From: UBA1189 sp964570685
GTDB lineage: Bacteria > Bacteroidota > Bacteroidia > Bacteroidales > Bacteroidaceae
DNA: 64,000 bases
Direction: 5' to 3'
NCBI GenBank assembly: GCA_964570685.1
Contig: CAZMZC010000002.1
Location: 62,001-126,000 of the forward strand
Made by a program: the position numbers and the translations under genes. Under the pieces are notes generated by a model. That model was given only the letters and a program-made list of their open reading frames with translations. It was not told where the DNA came from and did no database searches. Shown here one piece after another: positions 8,515 through 17,821 of the stretch. Numbering within the stretch: the first letter of the stretch is position 1; every line of letters starts with the position of its first letter.

Positions 8515-10977
8515 CTATGCCTGCATCTTGCGCTTGCGCACTGCACGGAATACGGAGAATGCTATCACAAATAGGATGGTGGCATACATGATACCGATGC
8601 AAATGAGCGCGATGGTGTCGCCACGCTTGGCACTGTCGGGGGCGAACTCCATATGTATGGTATGCTTGCCTGCAGGAACGTTGATGGCACGCAGCATGTA
8701 GTTGACACGGTAGATGTCGGCAGGCTCACCATCTATGGTCGCCTTCCATCCATAGGGATAGTAGATCTCTGAGAATACGATGGTGCCTGGCTTGCCTGTT
8801 GTATACTCGTAGTCGAGGTAGCGAGGGGTATACTTGGTGAGGCGTACGGTGGCCGTAGAGTCTGCGCCTGGGGTGAAGTTGCTCACGTAGGATGCAAACT
8901 CCTTGTCGAGCACAGCAGTGGTATGCAGGTCAATGTGGTTGAGCGCATCACTCTCCTCATTGGGTGTATCTACCACCTGCAGGGTATCTACAAACCAAGC
9001 ATTGCCCATAGCATAGGGGTTGCGCTGCACGATGGCCTGCCCGGTCTTCTGGTCGGGCACGATGAAATATTTGGCGTTGAGCATACCGATAACACCCATA
9101 TTCATCTTCGATATGTGCTGGTCTATCAGATCTTGATAGCGGCGTAGCTTGGCGGCACTGTATCCGCCGATAGACTTCAGATAATACGAGGTACGTGCAT
9201 CGTTAAAGGTATTTGTGGTAAGGTTCATCACACGGAAGTGTGGGTCCTTGTCTTGCAGTATCTGTTTTTCGTAAGGATACATTTGGAAGGCTGCTTTGTT
9301 GTCTTTCTTCGTGACGAAGTGCTCATCGTTGAGATAGCGCTTGTTGACAGGCCACATGTCGGCCATCACCAATACACCCAATATGGCTACCATATAGCCC
9401 CACTTGAGCCATCCCTTGGTATATAACCATAAGGTAGCGGCGGCCAATACGATGAAAAGGAACGAACGCCAAGCATCACCCTTCATCAAAGCTTCGCGTT
9501 CAGCAAGAATGCCTTGGTAGGCAAAATCGGGGAGGCTTGAGGCGAAACTGGCATCTACGGGAGCCTTGAAGTCAAACACCATGCCACCAAAAAGTGCGAT
9601 GAAAAGGCAGATTCCTGCTGTCACACCCGTTGCGACATAGATGCTCTTCATTGCTTTCTCACGAGCAACAGTGCCGTCCATCAGCGCCTTGATGGCAAGG
9701 AATCCCAAGAGCGGCATGGCCACCTCGGCCACGATGAGGATGGAGGATACAGCGCGGAACTTGTTGTACATGGGGAAGTATTTGAAGAACAGTTCCGTGA
9801 GCGGCATGAAGTTGTGTCCCCAAGCTAGGGCTACAGAGAAGAGCGTGGCCGCCAGTATGGCCCACTTGTAGGGTCCCTTCACGATGAGCAAGCCCAACAC
9901 GAAGAGGAAGCATACGATGGCACCCATATATACGTTGCCTGCCGTGAAGGGTTGGTCGCCCCAGTAGAGCGGCACGTTGGCGCAGAACTGAGCTGCCGAG
10001 TTGCGCGGTACGCCATTCTTCACCAACGACTTGTATAGTTCCGAATCAGTGCCCACATCGTAGGTCGATGCACCGCCCATCACACCGGGTATAAGGAACG
10101 ACAGCGACTCATCGATACCGTAGCTCCATTGGGTGGCATAGTCGAGGTCCAGACCCTTAGTCTTGTTTTCTGCATCGGAGACCTTCTGCAGGTCCGAGTG
10201 CCCGCCACGCATCGTCTGTTCGGCATATTCCTGATTGACGAAGATGGTAGAACTACCTGTGCCCAAACCTATGAACAGCGAGCCAAAGAAGAGCGCACTG
10301 CCTATAGCGAGGTCCTTGTAGCGCTTTTCCTTGATATGGGTATATAGTTCGGCAAAGAAGAAGAGGCCGATCATCATAAACAGGTAGTACGACATCTGTG
10401 GGTGGTTGCCAAATCCGATGGCCGTAAACAGCATGGTAAGCACTACGCCCAATCCGTATCTCTTACGGAAGATGAGGTAGAAGCCTGCCGCCACTACCGA
10501 GATGAGGGCGATGGACGAGGTTTTCGAGTTATGTCCGGCCTGCACGATGATGAAGAAGTATGACGAGAATCCCGTAGCCAAGGCACCCACGATGCTCAGC
10601 CACTTGTTGATGTTGAAAGCCCGCATCAGAATGTAGAAGCATACGAAAAAGATGATAAACACCCACGGAGTGCTCCAATGCCCCTTGAGCATAATCTTGC
10701 GGAAAGGCTTCAGCCAGTCGTTGGCTTCATAGTGCCCGCCTCCAATCTGGTAATTGGGCATGCCGCTAAACATCGAGCCTGTCCAGAACGAGTAGTCACC
10801 AGTAGTTCTCGTATATTCCGTAGATTCGTGTACGGCAGCGGCTGCACTCGTGCTGTCGCCGGAGCGGATTACTTTGCCCTCCAAGGCTGGTGAACAATAA
10901 ATGCAGGCAATGGCAACGAAAAGTACCAATGCCGCAGCGTAGGCACCATATTTTTGCAGGAAATTCTCTTTTTTCAT
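8515..10977 (-). CDS. YfhO-family polytopic membrane protein
   Basis: This 820-residue protein has about a dozen hydrophobic segments spread over residues 12-560, then a large extracytoplasmic domain (about 560-790) and a last membrane helix near the C-terminus ending in a basic tail. The order of segments, the early GDSTSAAAAVHEST stretch in the first loop and the late YYPYGWKATIDGEPADIYRVNY motif are what I know from YfhO-type proteins, a GT-C-like group linked to glycosylation of envelope polymers. Its promoter region is shared with two divergent glycosyltransferase genes, which supports a role in surface polysaccharide. The sugar and acceptor are unknown. Confidence 0.8.
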   Translation of the reverse strand: MKKENFLQKYGAYAAALVLFVAIACIYCSPALEGKVIRSGDSTSAAAAVHESTEYTRTTGDYSFWTGSMFSGMPNYQIGGGHYEANDWLKPFRKIMLKGHWSTPWVFIIFFVCFYILMRAFNINKWLSIVGALATGFSSYFFIIVQAGHNSKTSSIALISVVAAGFYLIFRKRYGLGVVLTMLFTAIGFGNHPQMSYYLFMMIGLFFFAELYTHIKEKRYKDLAIGSALFFGSLFIGLGTGSSTIFVNQEYAEQTMRGGHSDLQKVSDAENKTKGLDLDYATQWSYGIDESLSFLIPGVMGGASTYDVGTDSELYKSLVKNGVPRNSAAQFCANVPLYWGDQPFTAGNVYMGAIVCFLFVLGLLIVKGPYKWAILAATLFSVALAWGHNFMPLTELFFKYFPMYNKFRAVSSILIVAEVAMPLLGFLAIKALMDGTVAREKAMKSIYVATGVTAGICLFIALFGGMVFDFKAPVDASFASSLPDFAYQGILAEREALMKGDAWRSFLFIVLAAATLWLYTKGWLKWGYMVAILGVLVMADMWPVNKRYLNDEHFVTKKDNKAAFQMYPYEKQILQDKDPHFRVMNLTTNTFNDARTSYYLKSIGGYSAAKLRRYQDLIDQHISKMNMGVIGMLNAKYFIVPDQKTGQAIVQRNPYAMGNAWFVDTLQVVDTPNEESDALNHIDLHTTAVLDKEFASYVSNFTPGADSTATVRLTKYTPRYLDYEYTTGKPGTIVFSEIYYPYGWKATIDGEPADIYRVNYMLRAINVPAGKHTIHMEFAPDSAKRGDTIALICIGIMYATILFVIAFSVFRAVRKRKMQA

Positions 10978-11011
10978 ATCTGATAGTTCGTTTAAGTAAC
11001 TTATTGACGTA

Positions 11012-11019
11012 CAAAAGTA
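11012..11019 (-). promoter_or_regulatory. -7 box (TACTTTTG) of the YfhO-like gene
   Basis: Minus-strand TACTTTTG fits TAnnTTTG and lies 35 bp before the ATG at 10977. It is paired with an identical box on the other strand at 11062-11069, so this 113-bp gap is a divergent promoter. Confidence 0.55.
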
Positions 11020-11061
11020 CAGTTTTTTTGGATAATTTATGGCAACTGTTCTCCTTTTTTG

Positions 11062-11069
11062 TACTTTTG
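11062..11069 (+). promoter_or_regulatory. -7 box (TACTTTTG) of the glycosyltransferase genes
   Basis: TACTTTTG fits the Bacteroidota -7 consensus. It lies 21 bp before the ATG at 11091, which supports that start over any upstream in-frame codon. Confidence 0.55.
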
Positions 11070-11090
11070 TATGAGTTTAAGTGGATTTTT

Positions 11091-12230
11091 ATGGAGAAGA
11101 AACGAATAATAATTGTCGGTCCGGCCTATCCCTATAGAGGAGGTATCGCTGATTTCAATGAACGCTTGGCCTACGAGTTTCAACATGAGGGGCACGAAGT
11201 GAGCATCTATACGTTCACTCTGCAGTATCCCAGCTTCCTGTTTCCTGGCACCACACAGTATGCTACCGGGCTAGCTCCCAAGGGGCTCTCGATAGTGCGC
11301 AGGCTCAACTCCATCAACCCCTTCAGCTGGATTAAGGTTGGCCGTGAGATACGTCGTGCCCGTCCCGACATGGTGATGATACGCTTTTGGCTTCCCTTCT
11401 TGGCCCCTTGTTTGGGTACGGTAGCGCACATTATCCGTCGTGACAAAGGTATCAAGGTCGTAGCATTGCTTGACAATGTAATCCCCCATGAACACCGCAT
11501 AGGCGACCGCCTATTTGCCCGCTATATGATACGCTCAGTGGGAGGCTACGTGGCCATGTCAGAGTCGGTGCTGCACGATGCCAAGAGCTTCGACGACACC
11601 AAACCTTTCGCCCTTACCCCCCATCCGCTCTACGACAACTTTGGCTCCAAGGTATCTCGTGATGAGGCTATTGCCCACCTTGGGCTCGACCCCAATATCC
11701 GCTATATCCTTTTCTTCGGGTTAATACGTGACTATAAGGGACTCGACCTTCTGCTCCGTGCCTTCGCCGACAGCCGCTTGCGTGGCAAAAAGGTGAAGCT
11801 CATCGTGGCAGGCGAGTTCTATAGCAATGCCGAGCGATATGAGCAGTTGGAGAAAGAACTGAACCTTGCCGAACACATCGTGTGGCGCAAGGAGTTTATC
11901 CCTGCCGACCAGGTACGCTACTTCTTTGCCGTGGCCGACCTTGTGGCTCAACCTTATAAGACGGCTACACAGAGCGGTATTACCCAGATAGCTTATCACT
12001 TTGAACGTCCCATGCTGGTCACCGATGTGGGTGGATTGGCCGAGATTGTCCCCCACGGCAAGGTGGGATACGTGGCCAAGCCCAATGCAGCCGATATAGC
12101 CGATGCACTGGTCGACTTTGTCGACAACCACAGTGAAAGCGATTTCCACGACGGGATAATTGAGGAGAAGGCAAAGTATGCCTGGAGCAATATGACTACA
12201 TCATTGCTCGACGTCGCAGGCAAATTGTAG
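11091..12230 (+). CDS. Glycosyltransferase family 4 protein
   Basis: The ATG at 11091 gives 379 residues. The start is chosen because a promoter box ends 21 bp before it and the first strand MEKKRIIIVGPAYPYRGGI is the usual GT-B N-terminus with a glycine-rich donor loop. The C-terminal Rossmann half has YILFFGLIRDYKGLDLLL and later TQSGITQIAYHFERPMLVTD, the GT4 nucleotide-sugar-binding region ahead of the conserved GGLAEIV. It probably transfers a sugar to a lipid-linked or polysaccharide acceptor at the cytoplasmic membrane. A second GT4 gene follows 29 bp later, so the two are likely co-transcribed. The specificity cannot be predicted. Confidence 0.85.
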   Translation: MEKKRIIIVGPAYPYRGGIADFNERLAYEFQHEGHEVSIYTFTLQYPSFLFPGTTQYATGLAPKGLSIVRRLNSINPFSWIKVGREIRRARPDMVMIRFWLPFLAPCLGTVAHIIRRDKGIKVVALLDNVIPHEHRIGDRLFARYMIRSVGGYVAMSESVLHDAKSFDDTKPFALTPHPLYDNFGSKVSRDEAIAHLGLDPNIRYILFFGLIRDYKGLDLLLRAFADSRLRGKKVKLIVAGEFYSNAERYEQLEKELNLAEHIVWRKEFIPADQVRYFFAVADLVAQPYKTATQSGITQIAYHFERPMLVTDVGGLAEIVPHGKVGYVAKPNAADIADALVDFVDNHSESDFHDGIIEEKAKYAWSNMTTSLLDVAGKL

Positions 12231-12259
12231 TAGAATGCAGATAAGAACGGACATTCATC

Positions 12260-13525
12260 GTGAGAGTACTCATCATAAATACTACCGAGCGCCAGGGCGG
12301 ACCTGCTATTGCAGCCTACCGCCTTACCGAAGCCTTGAAAAACAACGGTATCAAGGCTAAGATGTTGGTACGCCGCAAGAGTACTGAGCAGGTGACTACC
12401 GTGCTGGCCGAATACACTTTGGCCGACCGCTTGAGTATGGTGTGGGAGCGACTATCGGTAGCATTACACACCCACTTGCGCCGCAACCGTATCTATGCTG
12501 TTGACCTCGGTCGATCGGGTACCGATATCACCGATCTGCCCGAGTTCAAGCAGGCCGATGTGATACACCTGCACTGGACCAATGGAGGTATGCTTTCACT
12601 CTCGTCAATAGAAAAGATTATCGCCTCAGGCAAGCCCCTTGTATGGACCTTGCACGATATGTGGCCCTTTACGGGAGTATGCCACTATGCCCATGATTGC
12701 GACCATTATACGGAGCATTGCCACGATTGCCCGCAGCTCAACAGTCGCAACCATCGGGATATGGCCTACCGTATCTTCGACCGCAAGGCACAGATACTAC
12801 AAGGTGCTCGCATACAGTTTGTCGCCTGCAGCCATTGGCTTGGCAATATGGCTACCAACAGCCAGCTGCTGCGCAACAATAAGATACTGTGCGTGCCCAA
12901 TGCCATCAACACCAACCTCTTCCGCCCACGCAGCAAGATGCTGGCACGCGAAGCCTTAAACCTCCCTGCCGGTAAGCGACTGGTGCTCTTTAGCTCACAT
13001 ACACTTGCCGATGAACGCAAAGGATTCCACTATCTCAAAGAAGCTACCAAGGTGCTTGCCGCCGAACACCCCGAGTGGACAGACAAGCTCGGCATCGTGC
13101 TCATAGGCAAAGACATCGTACCTGTCATGTACCACGATATACCCTTCGATGTATACCCGCTAAGTTATATCGCCGACGAGAAACGTTTGGTAGAGGTATA
13201 CAATGCCGTAGATCTCTTTGCCATCCCCTCGCTGCAGGACAATCTGCCCAACACCATCGTAGAGGCAATGGCCTGTGGCGTACCCTGTATCGGGTTCAAT
13301 GTAGGCGGTATTCCCGAGATGATAGACCACCTGCACAATGGCTACGTAGCCGACTACAAGAACGTTGCCGACCTAGCATCAGGCATCCACTGGCTGCTTA
13401 CCGAAGGCGACTACGAGATGCTGAGCCGTGAGGCCACCCGCAAGGCCACCAGCACCTACGGAGAGAGCAGTGTGGCAATGCAATACATCGGCATATACAA
13501 CCGCCTGACCGGTATGCACGAATAA
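12260..13525 (+). CDS. Glycosyltransferase family 4 protein (GTG start)
   Basis: This 421-residue protein starts with GTG at 12260; the first residues MRVLIINTTERQGGPAIAAY form the classical GT-B start. The N-terminal half carries LHWTNGG and WTLHDMWPFTGVCHY followed by a cysteine/histidine cluster (HCHDCPQL), a feature of a GT4 subgroup often found in exopolysaccharide clusters. The C-terminal half carries PSLQDNLPNTIVEAMACG, with the catalytic-site glutamate of GT4 enzymes, and GFNVGGIPEMI. It likely works with the preceding glycosyltransferase on surface polysaccharide. No polymerase or flippase genes are next to it, so the pair stands alone. Confidence 0.87.
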   Translation: MRVLIINTTERQGGPAIAAYRLTEALKNNGIKAKMLVRRKSTEQVTTVLAEYTLADRLSMVWERLSVALHTHLRRNRIYAVDLGRSGTDITDLPEFKQADVIHLHWTNGGMLSLSSIEKIIASGKPLVWTLHDMWPFTGVCHYAHDCDHYTEHCHDCPQLNSRNHRDMAYRIFDRKAQILQGARIQFVACSHWLGNMATNSQLLRNNKILCVPNAINTNLFRPRSKMLAREALNLPAGKRLVLFSSHTLADERKGFHYLKEATKVLAAEHPEWTDKLGIVLIGKDIVPVMYHDIPFDVYPLSYIADEKRLVEVYNAVDLFAIPSLQDNLPNTIVEAMACGVPCIGFNVGGIPEMIDHLHNGYVADYKNVADLASGIHWLLTEGDYEMLSREATRKATSTYGESSVAMQYIGIYNRLTGMHE

Positions 13526-13568
13526 CAGAAACATTTATTAACCCAATATTTTTAAAGAACAAAAGACT

Positions 13569-14954
13569 ATGTTTGCAAAAGAGACTTACATCCGCCGCCG
13601 CCAGCAACTGAAATCGACGCTCAAGAGCGGCCTGTTGCTGTTTCTCGGCAACGACGAGTGTGGTATGAACTATGCCGACAACACCTATCATTTCCGTCAA
13701 GACTCCACGTTCCTCTACTTCTTCGGCTCCGACTATGCCGGCCTGGCCGCAGTCATTGATATTGATGAGGACCGCGAAATCATCTTTGGCAACGAACTCA
13801 CCATCGACGACATCGTATGGATGGGTACACAGCCCACCATCAGCGAGAAGAGCGAGCGTGTAGGTATCAGCGAGACACTTCCTATGGCCTCACTCAAGAG
13901 CTACCTCGACCGTGCTGCAGCCAAGGGCCAGCCCATCCATTACCTGCCCCCCTATCGTGGCGACCACAGACTGTGGCTGAGCGAACTACTCGGCATCCAT
14001 CCTTCCGAGTTGGCTGCCAAGTCGTCGGTACCCCTCATCCGTGCCGTCGTAGACCAGCGCAACTACAAGAGCGCCGAGGAGATTGCCCAGATTGAAGAAG
14101 CCGTTGCCACCAGTGTGGAGATGCATATGACAGCCATGCATATGGCTCGTCCCGGCATCAAGGAAAGCGAGATTGCAGCTGCCGTCACCGAGGTATCCAT
14201 GCGCCACGGAGGCAACCTCTCGTTCCCCGTCATTGCCACCATCAACGGACAGACCCTCCACAACCACTGCCACAGCAACGTATTGCAAGATGGCCAGCTC
14301 TTTCTGCTCGATGCCGGTGCAGAAAACACGATGCACTATGCCGGCGACCTCACCTCCACGATGCCCGTGAGCGGCCGCTTCACCGAGCGCCAGCGCACCG
14401 TATTCGACATCAACCACCGAGCCTATACAGCAGCTGTCAATGCCTTGAAACCCGGTGTGCCTTTCCGCGACGTGCATATGATTGCCGTCACCGAGATATG
14501 TAAGGGTATGAAGGAACTCGGCCTTCTCAAGGGCGACCCTGCCGAAGCGGCACGTATAGGAGCCTACGCCCTCTTCATGCCTTGCGGCCTCGGACACATG
14601 ATGGGGCTCGACGTACACGATATGGAAAACCTCGGTGAAGTATACGTAGGTTACGACGGTCAGCCCAAGAGCACCCAGTTCGGATTCAAGTCGCTCCGCT
14701 TGGCCCGTCCGCTCGAGCCCGGCTTCGTATTCACCGTCGAGCCCGGCATCTACTTTATCCCCGAACTCATCGATAAATGGCGTGCCGAGAAGATGTACAC
14801 CGACTTCATCTGCTACGACAAACTCGATGCCTGGAAAGATTTCGGTGGCATCCGCAACGAGGAAGACTACCTCATCACCGCCGACGGTGCCCGCCGTCTT
14901 GGCCCCCACAAACCCAGCAGTGCCGAGGAGATTGAAGCCGAGTGTAACCGATAG
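13569..14954 (+). CDS. pepP: Xaa-Pro aminopeptidase (M24B)
   Basis: The 461-residue protein has the two-domain layout of aminopeptidase P: an N-terminal creatinase-like domain (about 1-165) and a pita-bread catalytic domain. The five metal ligands of the dinuclear centre are visible: Asp248 (LLDAG), Asp260 (AGDLT), His343 (GLGHMMG), Glu391 (TVEPG) and Glu431 (GGIRNEED). The enzyme removes N-terminal residues that precede proline. It starts 43 bp after the glycosyltransferase gene and converges on the T9SS operon. No signal peptide is seen, so it is cytoplasmic. The symbol is given by family resemblance. Confidence 0.92.
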   Translation: MFAKETYIRRRQQLKSTLKSGLLLFLGNDECGMNYADNTYHFRQDSTFLYFFGSDYAGLAAVIDIDEDREIIFGNELTIDDIVWMGTQPTISEKSERVGISETLPMASLKSYLDRAAAKGQPIHYLPPYRGDHRLWLSELLGIHPSELAAKSSVPLIRAVVDQRNYKSAEEIAQIEEAVATSVEMHMTAMHMARPGIKESEIAAAVTEVSMRHGGNLSFPVIATINGQTLHNHCHSNVLQDGQLFLLDAGAENTMHYAGDLTSTMPVSGRFTERQRTVFDINHRAYTAAVNALKPGVPFRDVHMIAVTEICKGMKELGLLKGDPAEAARIGAYALFMPCGLGHMMGLDVHDMENLGEVYVGYDGQPKSTQFGFKSLRLARPLEPGFVFTVEPGIYFIPELIDKWRAEKMYTDFICYDKLDAWKDFGGIRNEEDYLITADGARRLGPHKPSSAEEIEAECNR

Positions 14955-14997
14955 TTGTTCTTTTTTATGACGTTATGTGTAGTTAATTACAACTAAT

Positions 14998-16086
14998 CTA
15001 CCTGCGCTGACGGCGCACCGAGAGGGTCTGCCCACTGGAAGTCGACTTGGATGACGATGCTGTACGCTGGCGTGAGGTACGCACAGAAGCTCTCTTTTCG
15101 GTAGTCTCATCCTTCTCCGTAACTGCAGCTTTCTTTTCGGTAGCTGCTGTCTTGGACTTACGGGCCGTGCTGCGCACAGATTTCTTCTCGACCTTTGTGT
15201 CGGTTGTTGTGGCTGTGGTGTCGGGCTCTTCTATACCCCAGAGTTTATTTTCAAAGGTAACGAGTTCCTTCTCTATACGCTGCTGTTCAGCCTTCATGGC
15301 GGTGTCATTAGGGCAGTACTGAGCAAGAAGCTTGTTCTGCAGATTGGCAGTCTTGTAGATGTCACCCTCATAGAGACTGCGTACGAAGTAGTCATCGATA
15401 CTCATGTTGGACACGTTGTTGTAGCTGCTGGTCATGAGTGGTGTCATACCCAGATAAGGACTCACCTCATCGTAGTTGAGCCAGAACATGGGATATTTGG
15501 TGACATCGCTACCAAAATCACCACTACGGTGCAGCACAGGGCAGATGGCTGTAACACGCGTGGTGTAGGTAGCTGTACGCTGATCGTAGAACGAACTCTC
15601 CTTGATGAAGTAGCTGAGCACTTCACCTGAGGGGATGTCGCTGTCGTTGATGGTGATGTGTCCGTCCTTCTCCTCGTAGTAGATATAGAACTTCTCCAGC
15701 ATGTCGGTCACCTTGTACTTGTTGTCTTCAGTGAAGAGTTCATTACCGTCGGAACGGTACTCGTAGGCAGGCACCTTACCATCGGCCACGAGGCGGATGA
15801 CGAGGGTGAAGAGATTAACACGGTCGCCCAACGGCTCTACGGGATAGTAGAGGGCGGCATTCTTCTCCTTGGTCATGTCGAGGGTACGATAGATGTCGCG
15901 CTTCCACACCACATCGGTGGGAGCAGGCATCTGTGCTGTGTACTGTGCTTTGGCACGCTCGCTGAGCGATGTCTCGGTCTTCTTCTCGGCTTCGGCCTGG
16001 GCCTTAAGGCGCGCCTTGGGTTGTGCTACAGCATCCTGTGCACAGAGGAGCAGGGTTGCAATTGCTATGAGAGATTTCAGTTTCAT
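14998..16086 (-). CDS. gldN: T9SS ring protein GldN/PorN with basic C-terminal tail
   Basis: This is the last gene of the T9SS core operon. GldN/PorN is a periplasmic protein that binds GldK (PorK) to form the large ring below the outer membrane. A signal peptide (about 1-21, ending VAQ) is followed by the conserved domain at about 50-275, with VVWKRDIYRTLDMTKEKNAA and PMFWLNYDEVSPYLG. The last 75-80 residues are a low-complexity Ser/Thr/Lys/Arg tail with many KSKTA and RTSRQR-like segments; this part is not typical of the fold and is strongly basic. The total length is 362 residues. It lies 151 bp downstream of gldM, with a G+C-rich inverted repeat in that gap. Confidence 0.93.
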   Translation of the reverse strand: MKLKSLIAIATLLLCAQDAVAQPKARLKAQAEAEKKTETSLSERAKAQYTAQMPAPTDVVWKRDIYRTLDMTKEKNAALYYPVEPLGDRVNLFTLVIRLVADGKVPAYEYRSDGNELFTEDNKYKVTDMLEKFYIYYEEKDGHITINDSDIPSGEVLSYFIKESSFYDQRTATYTTRVTAICPVLHRSGDFGSDVTKYPMFWLNYDEVSPYLGMTPLMTSSYNNVSNMSIDDYFVRSLYEGDIYKTANLQNKLLAQYCPNDTAMKAEQQRIEKELVTFENKLWGIEEPDTTATTTDTKVEKKSVRSTARKSKTAATEKKAAVTEKDETTEKRASVRTSRQRTASSSKSTSSGQTLSVRRQRR

Positions 16087-16103
16087 ATCGTTCTCTATTT
16101 TTT

Positions 16104-16233
16104 GGCCTCCCCCCTGCCCCTCCCAAGGAGGGGTGACACGGGAAATCGCGGAGAGGATTTGTTGTTATACTTTTATTCTATTCTTCCTTAGAGGCTCGGT
16201 AGTCCCCCTCCTTGGGAGGGGTTAGGGGAGGCC
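16104..16233. repeat. Inverted pair of about 30-bp G+C-rich repeats between gldN and gldM
   Basis: The left arm (16104-16133, beginning GGCCTCCCCCCTGCCCCTCC) and the right arm (16205-16233) are near-identical copies in opposite orientation, each itself containing a small stem (CCCCTCC-CAA-GGAGGGG). About 70 bp of unlike sequence lies between them. The layout is that of a small MITE-like or REP-like element, sitting inside the T9SS operon. A related pair lies between era and der. Confidence 0.8.
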
Positions 16234-16237
16234 TCTT

Positions 16238-17809
16238 TTAATTAATTATCACTTCCAAGGTTGAGGGCAGCTGACGCTCTATTCCGTCGGGGCCTACGGC
16301 CTTCACGCTGGAGATGTAGAAGCGCTTGCCGCGGGTGAGGCGACGGAAGGTGCTCTTCTGGCGTTCCGAGAAGTTGGCCCCGTTGGAGAGCTCGGGCATG
16401 GCATTACCCATGTTGTCGAAAGTCACGGTCTCGAAGCTGATGACACGGAAGCCGATGTTGAGCAGTCCGTCATCAATAGCAGCGATGATGCCCTCGGCAC
16501 CCATCAGGGCCTGCTTGCTGAGCTTGGTACCACCACCGCGGTAGCGCTGGGTGACCCCCTTGTCATCCTTATATTCAATGAAGGGGGTTGGGTCAGGCAA
16601 TTGGCGCACACGGAAGGTGTACTCACCCATGCTCTGGTTACGTCCGTTCTGCTCGGCACTGACTGCAATCACCACATCGGAGCCTACCTTGGAGGGGTGG
16701 GCAATGAAGCCGCCCGAAACAGCACGCAGGGTGCCGTTGCCATTGGCGATACGGGCAGACACCTTGTTATTGGGCACGCCTGGCACAGAGATGGCGATGG
16801 GGTTGTCGTAACCGGCATAGAGCACGTTCATCATCGATGCCGATACGGTGGCGATGGGGTCTACGACGGTATACTTCTGTGAGAAGTCGCGGCGCACGGT
16901 CTCGCCAGAACCGTCGGCCAGCTCAAGATAGCCGTTTAAGGTGAAGTCGCCCGTGGCGTTGCAGGGCACTTCGTACCAACCGTTCTCAGTCTCTACGAGC
17001 TTGTCGTTGATATAGATATTGGGACGCTGGGTAGTGTCCACAGCAGCCATGATGATGCGGGCACCGAAGGTGTTGCCGCGTACCACATTCTGTGAGGTGG
17101 GGATGACGTAGGCGCTGAGCTCGTTGACACGAACGTCGGTAGCGTCGATATTGACGATGAGGTCGTGCAAGATCTCTCCCTCGGCATAGCGCACGTCGTT
17201 TTGGAACTTGGTAAGCAGGGTTACAGCAGCAACTACGGGCATATTCTCGAAGTTGTATTGCTGCCAGTTCTTACCCAATGAATTCTCGGTCTGAGGCACC
17301 GAGGTGTCGAAGTTGTCGCTGATGATGCGCTGCTGCACGGTGTCGGAGATCATGCTCACCACCTGGTCGCGGTAGTTGTTGATGACTTCGTAGAGCTTAT
17401 GTCCCTCACCGATACCGGGCGACAGCATCACAAAGTTGGCGGCTTCAAGGTCTTCCTTGTTGCGGATGTTGCGCACATCGGCCTTCTTGCCGTCGGCCTC
17501 ACGCACCATGCGTACCTTGAGTTCTTCGGCATAGTTATAGGCTGAGTCGGAGAGCTCCTTCACACGCTTTGCCTTGGCATACCACTCGCCCACCTTCTCG
17601 GGATTCTTGGCCATCTGTGCCTCAAAGTCCTGGAAGATTTCAAGGTTCTGCTTGGTAGCATTGTCGGTACTGCGACTGAGCCCTGAGTCAACGATGGCGA
17701 AGCCGTTGAGTACATCGGACGACACGTTGAGGGCGAGCATCGCCATCAGCACGATGTACATCAAGTTAATCATTCGCTGACGGGGTGTCAGCTTTTTCTT
17801 TACTGCCAT
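16238..17809 (-). CDS. gldM: T9SS motor/periplasmic protein GldM/PorM
   Basis: The 523-residue protein is a single-pass inner-membrane protein of the T9SS energy-transducing complex. A short cytoplasmic basic start (MAVKKKLTPRQRMINLMYIV) leads into one transmembrane helix at about 14-35. Four periplasmic domains follow, spanning the rest, with the final domain carrying QALMGAEGIIAAIDDG and ISSVKAVGPDGIERQLP. GldM dimers pair with GldL, and their shaft is thought to drive the GldK/GldN ring. Its start lies 12 bp after the gldL stop. Length is as expected for the family. Confidence 0.97.
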   Translation of the reverse strand: MAVKKKLTPRQRMINLMYIVLMAMLALNVSSDVLNGFAIVDSGLSRSTDNATKQNLEIFQDFEAQMAKNPEKVGEWYAKAKRVKELSDSAYNYAEELKVRMVREADGKKADVRNIRNKEDLEAANFVMLSPGIGEGHKLYEVINNYRDQVVSMISDTVQQRIISDNFDTSVPQTENSLGKNWQQYNFENMPVVAAVTLLTKFQNDVRYAEGEILHDLIVNIDATDVRVNELSAYVIPTSQNVVRGNTFGARIIMAAVDTTQRPNIYINDKLVETENGWYEVPCNATGDFTLNGYLELADGSGETVRRDFSQKYTVVDPIATVSASMMNVLYAGYDNPIAISVPGVPNNKVSARIANGNGTLRAVSGGFIAHPSKVGSDVVIAVSAEQNGRNQSMGEYTFRVRQLPDPTPFIEYKDDKGVTQRYRGGGTKLSKQALMGAEGIIAAIDDGLLNIGFRVISFETVTFDNMGNAMPELSNGANFSERQKSTFRRLTRGKRFYISSVKAVGPDGIERQLPSTLEVIIN

Positions 17810-17821
17810 AGCGTATGTGTA

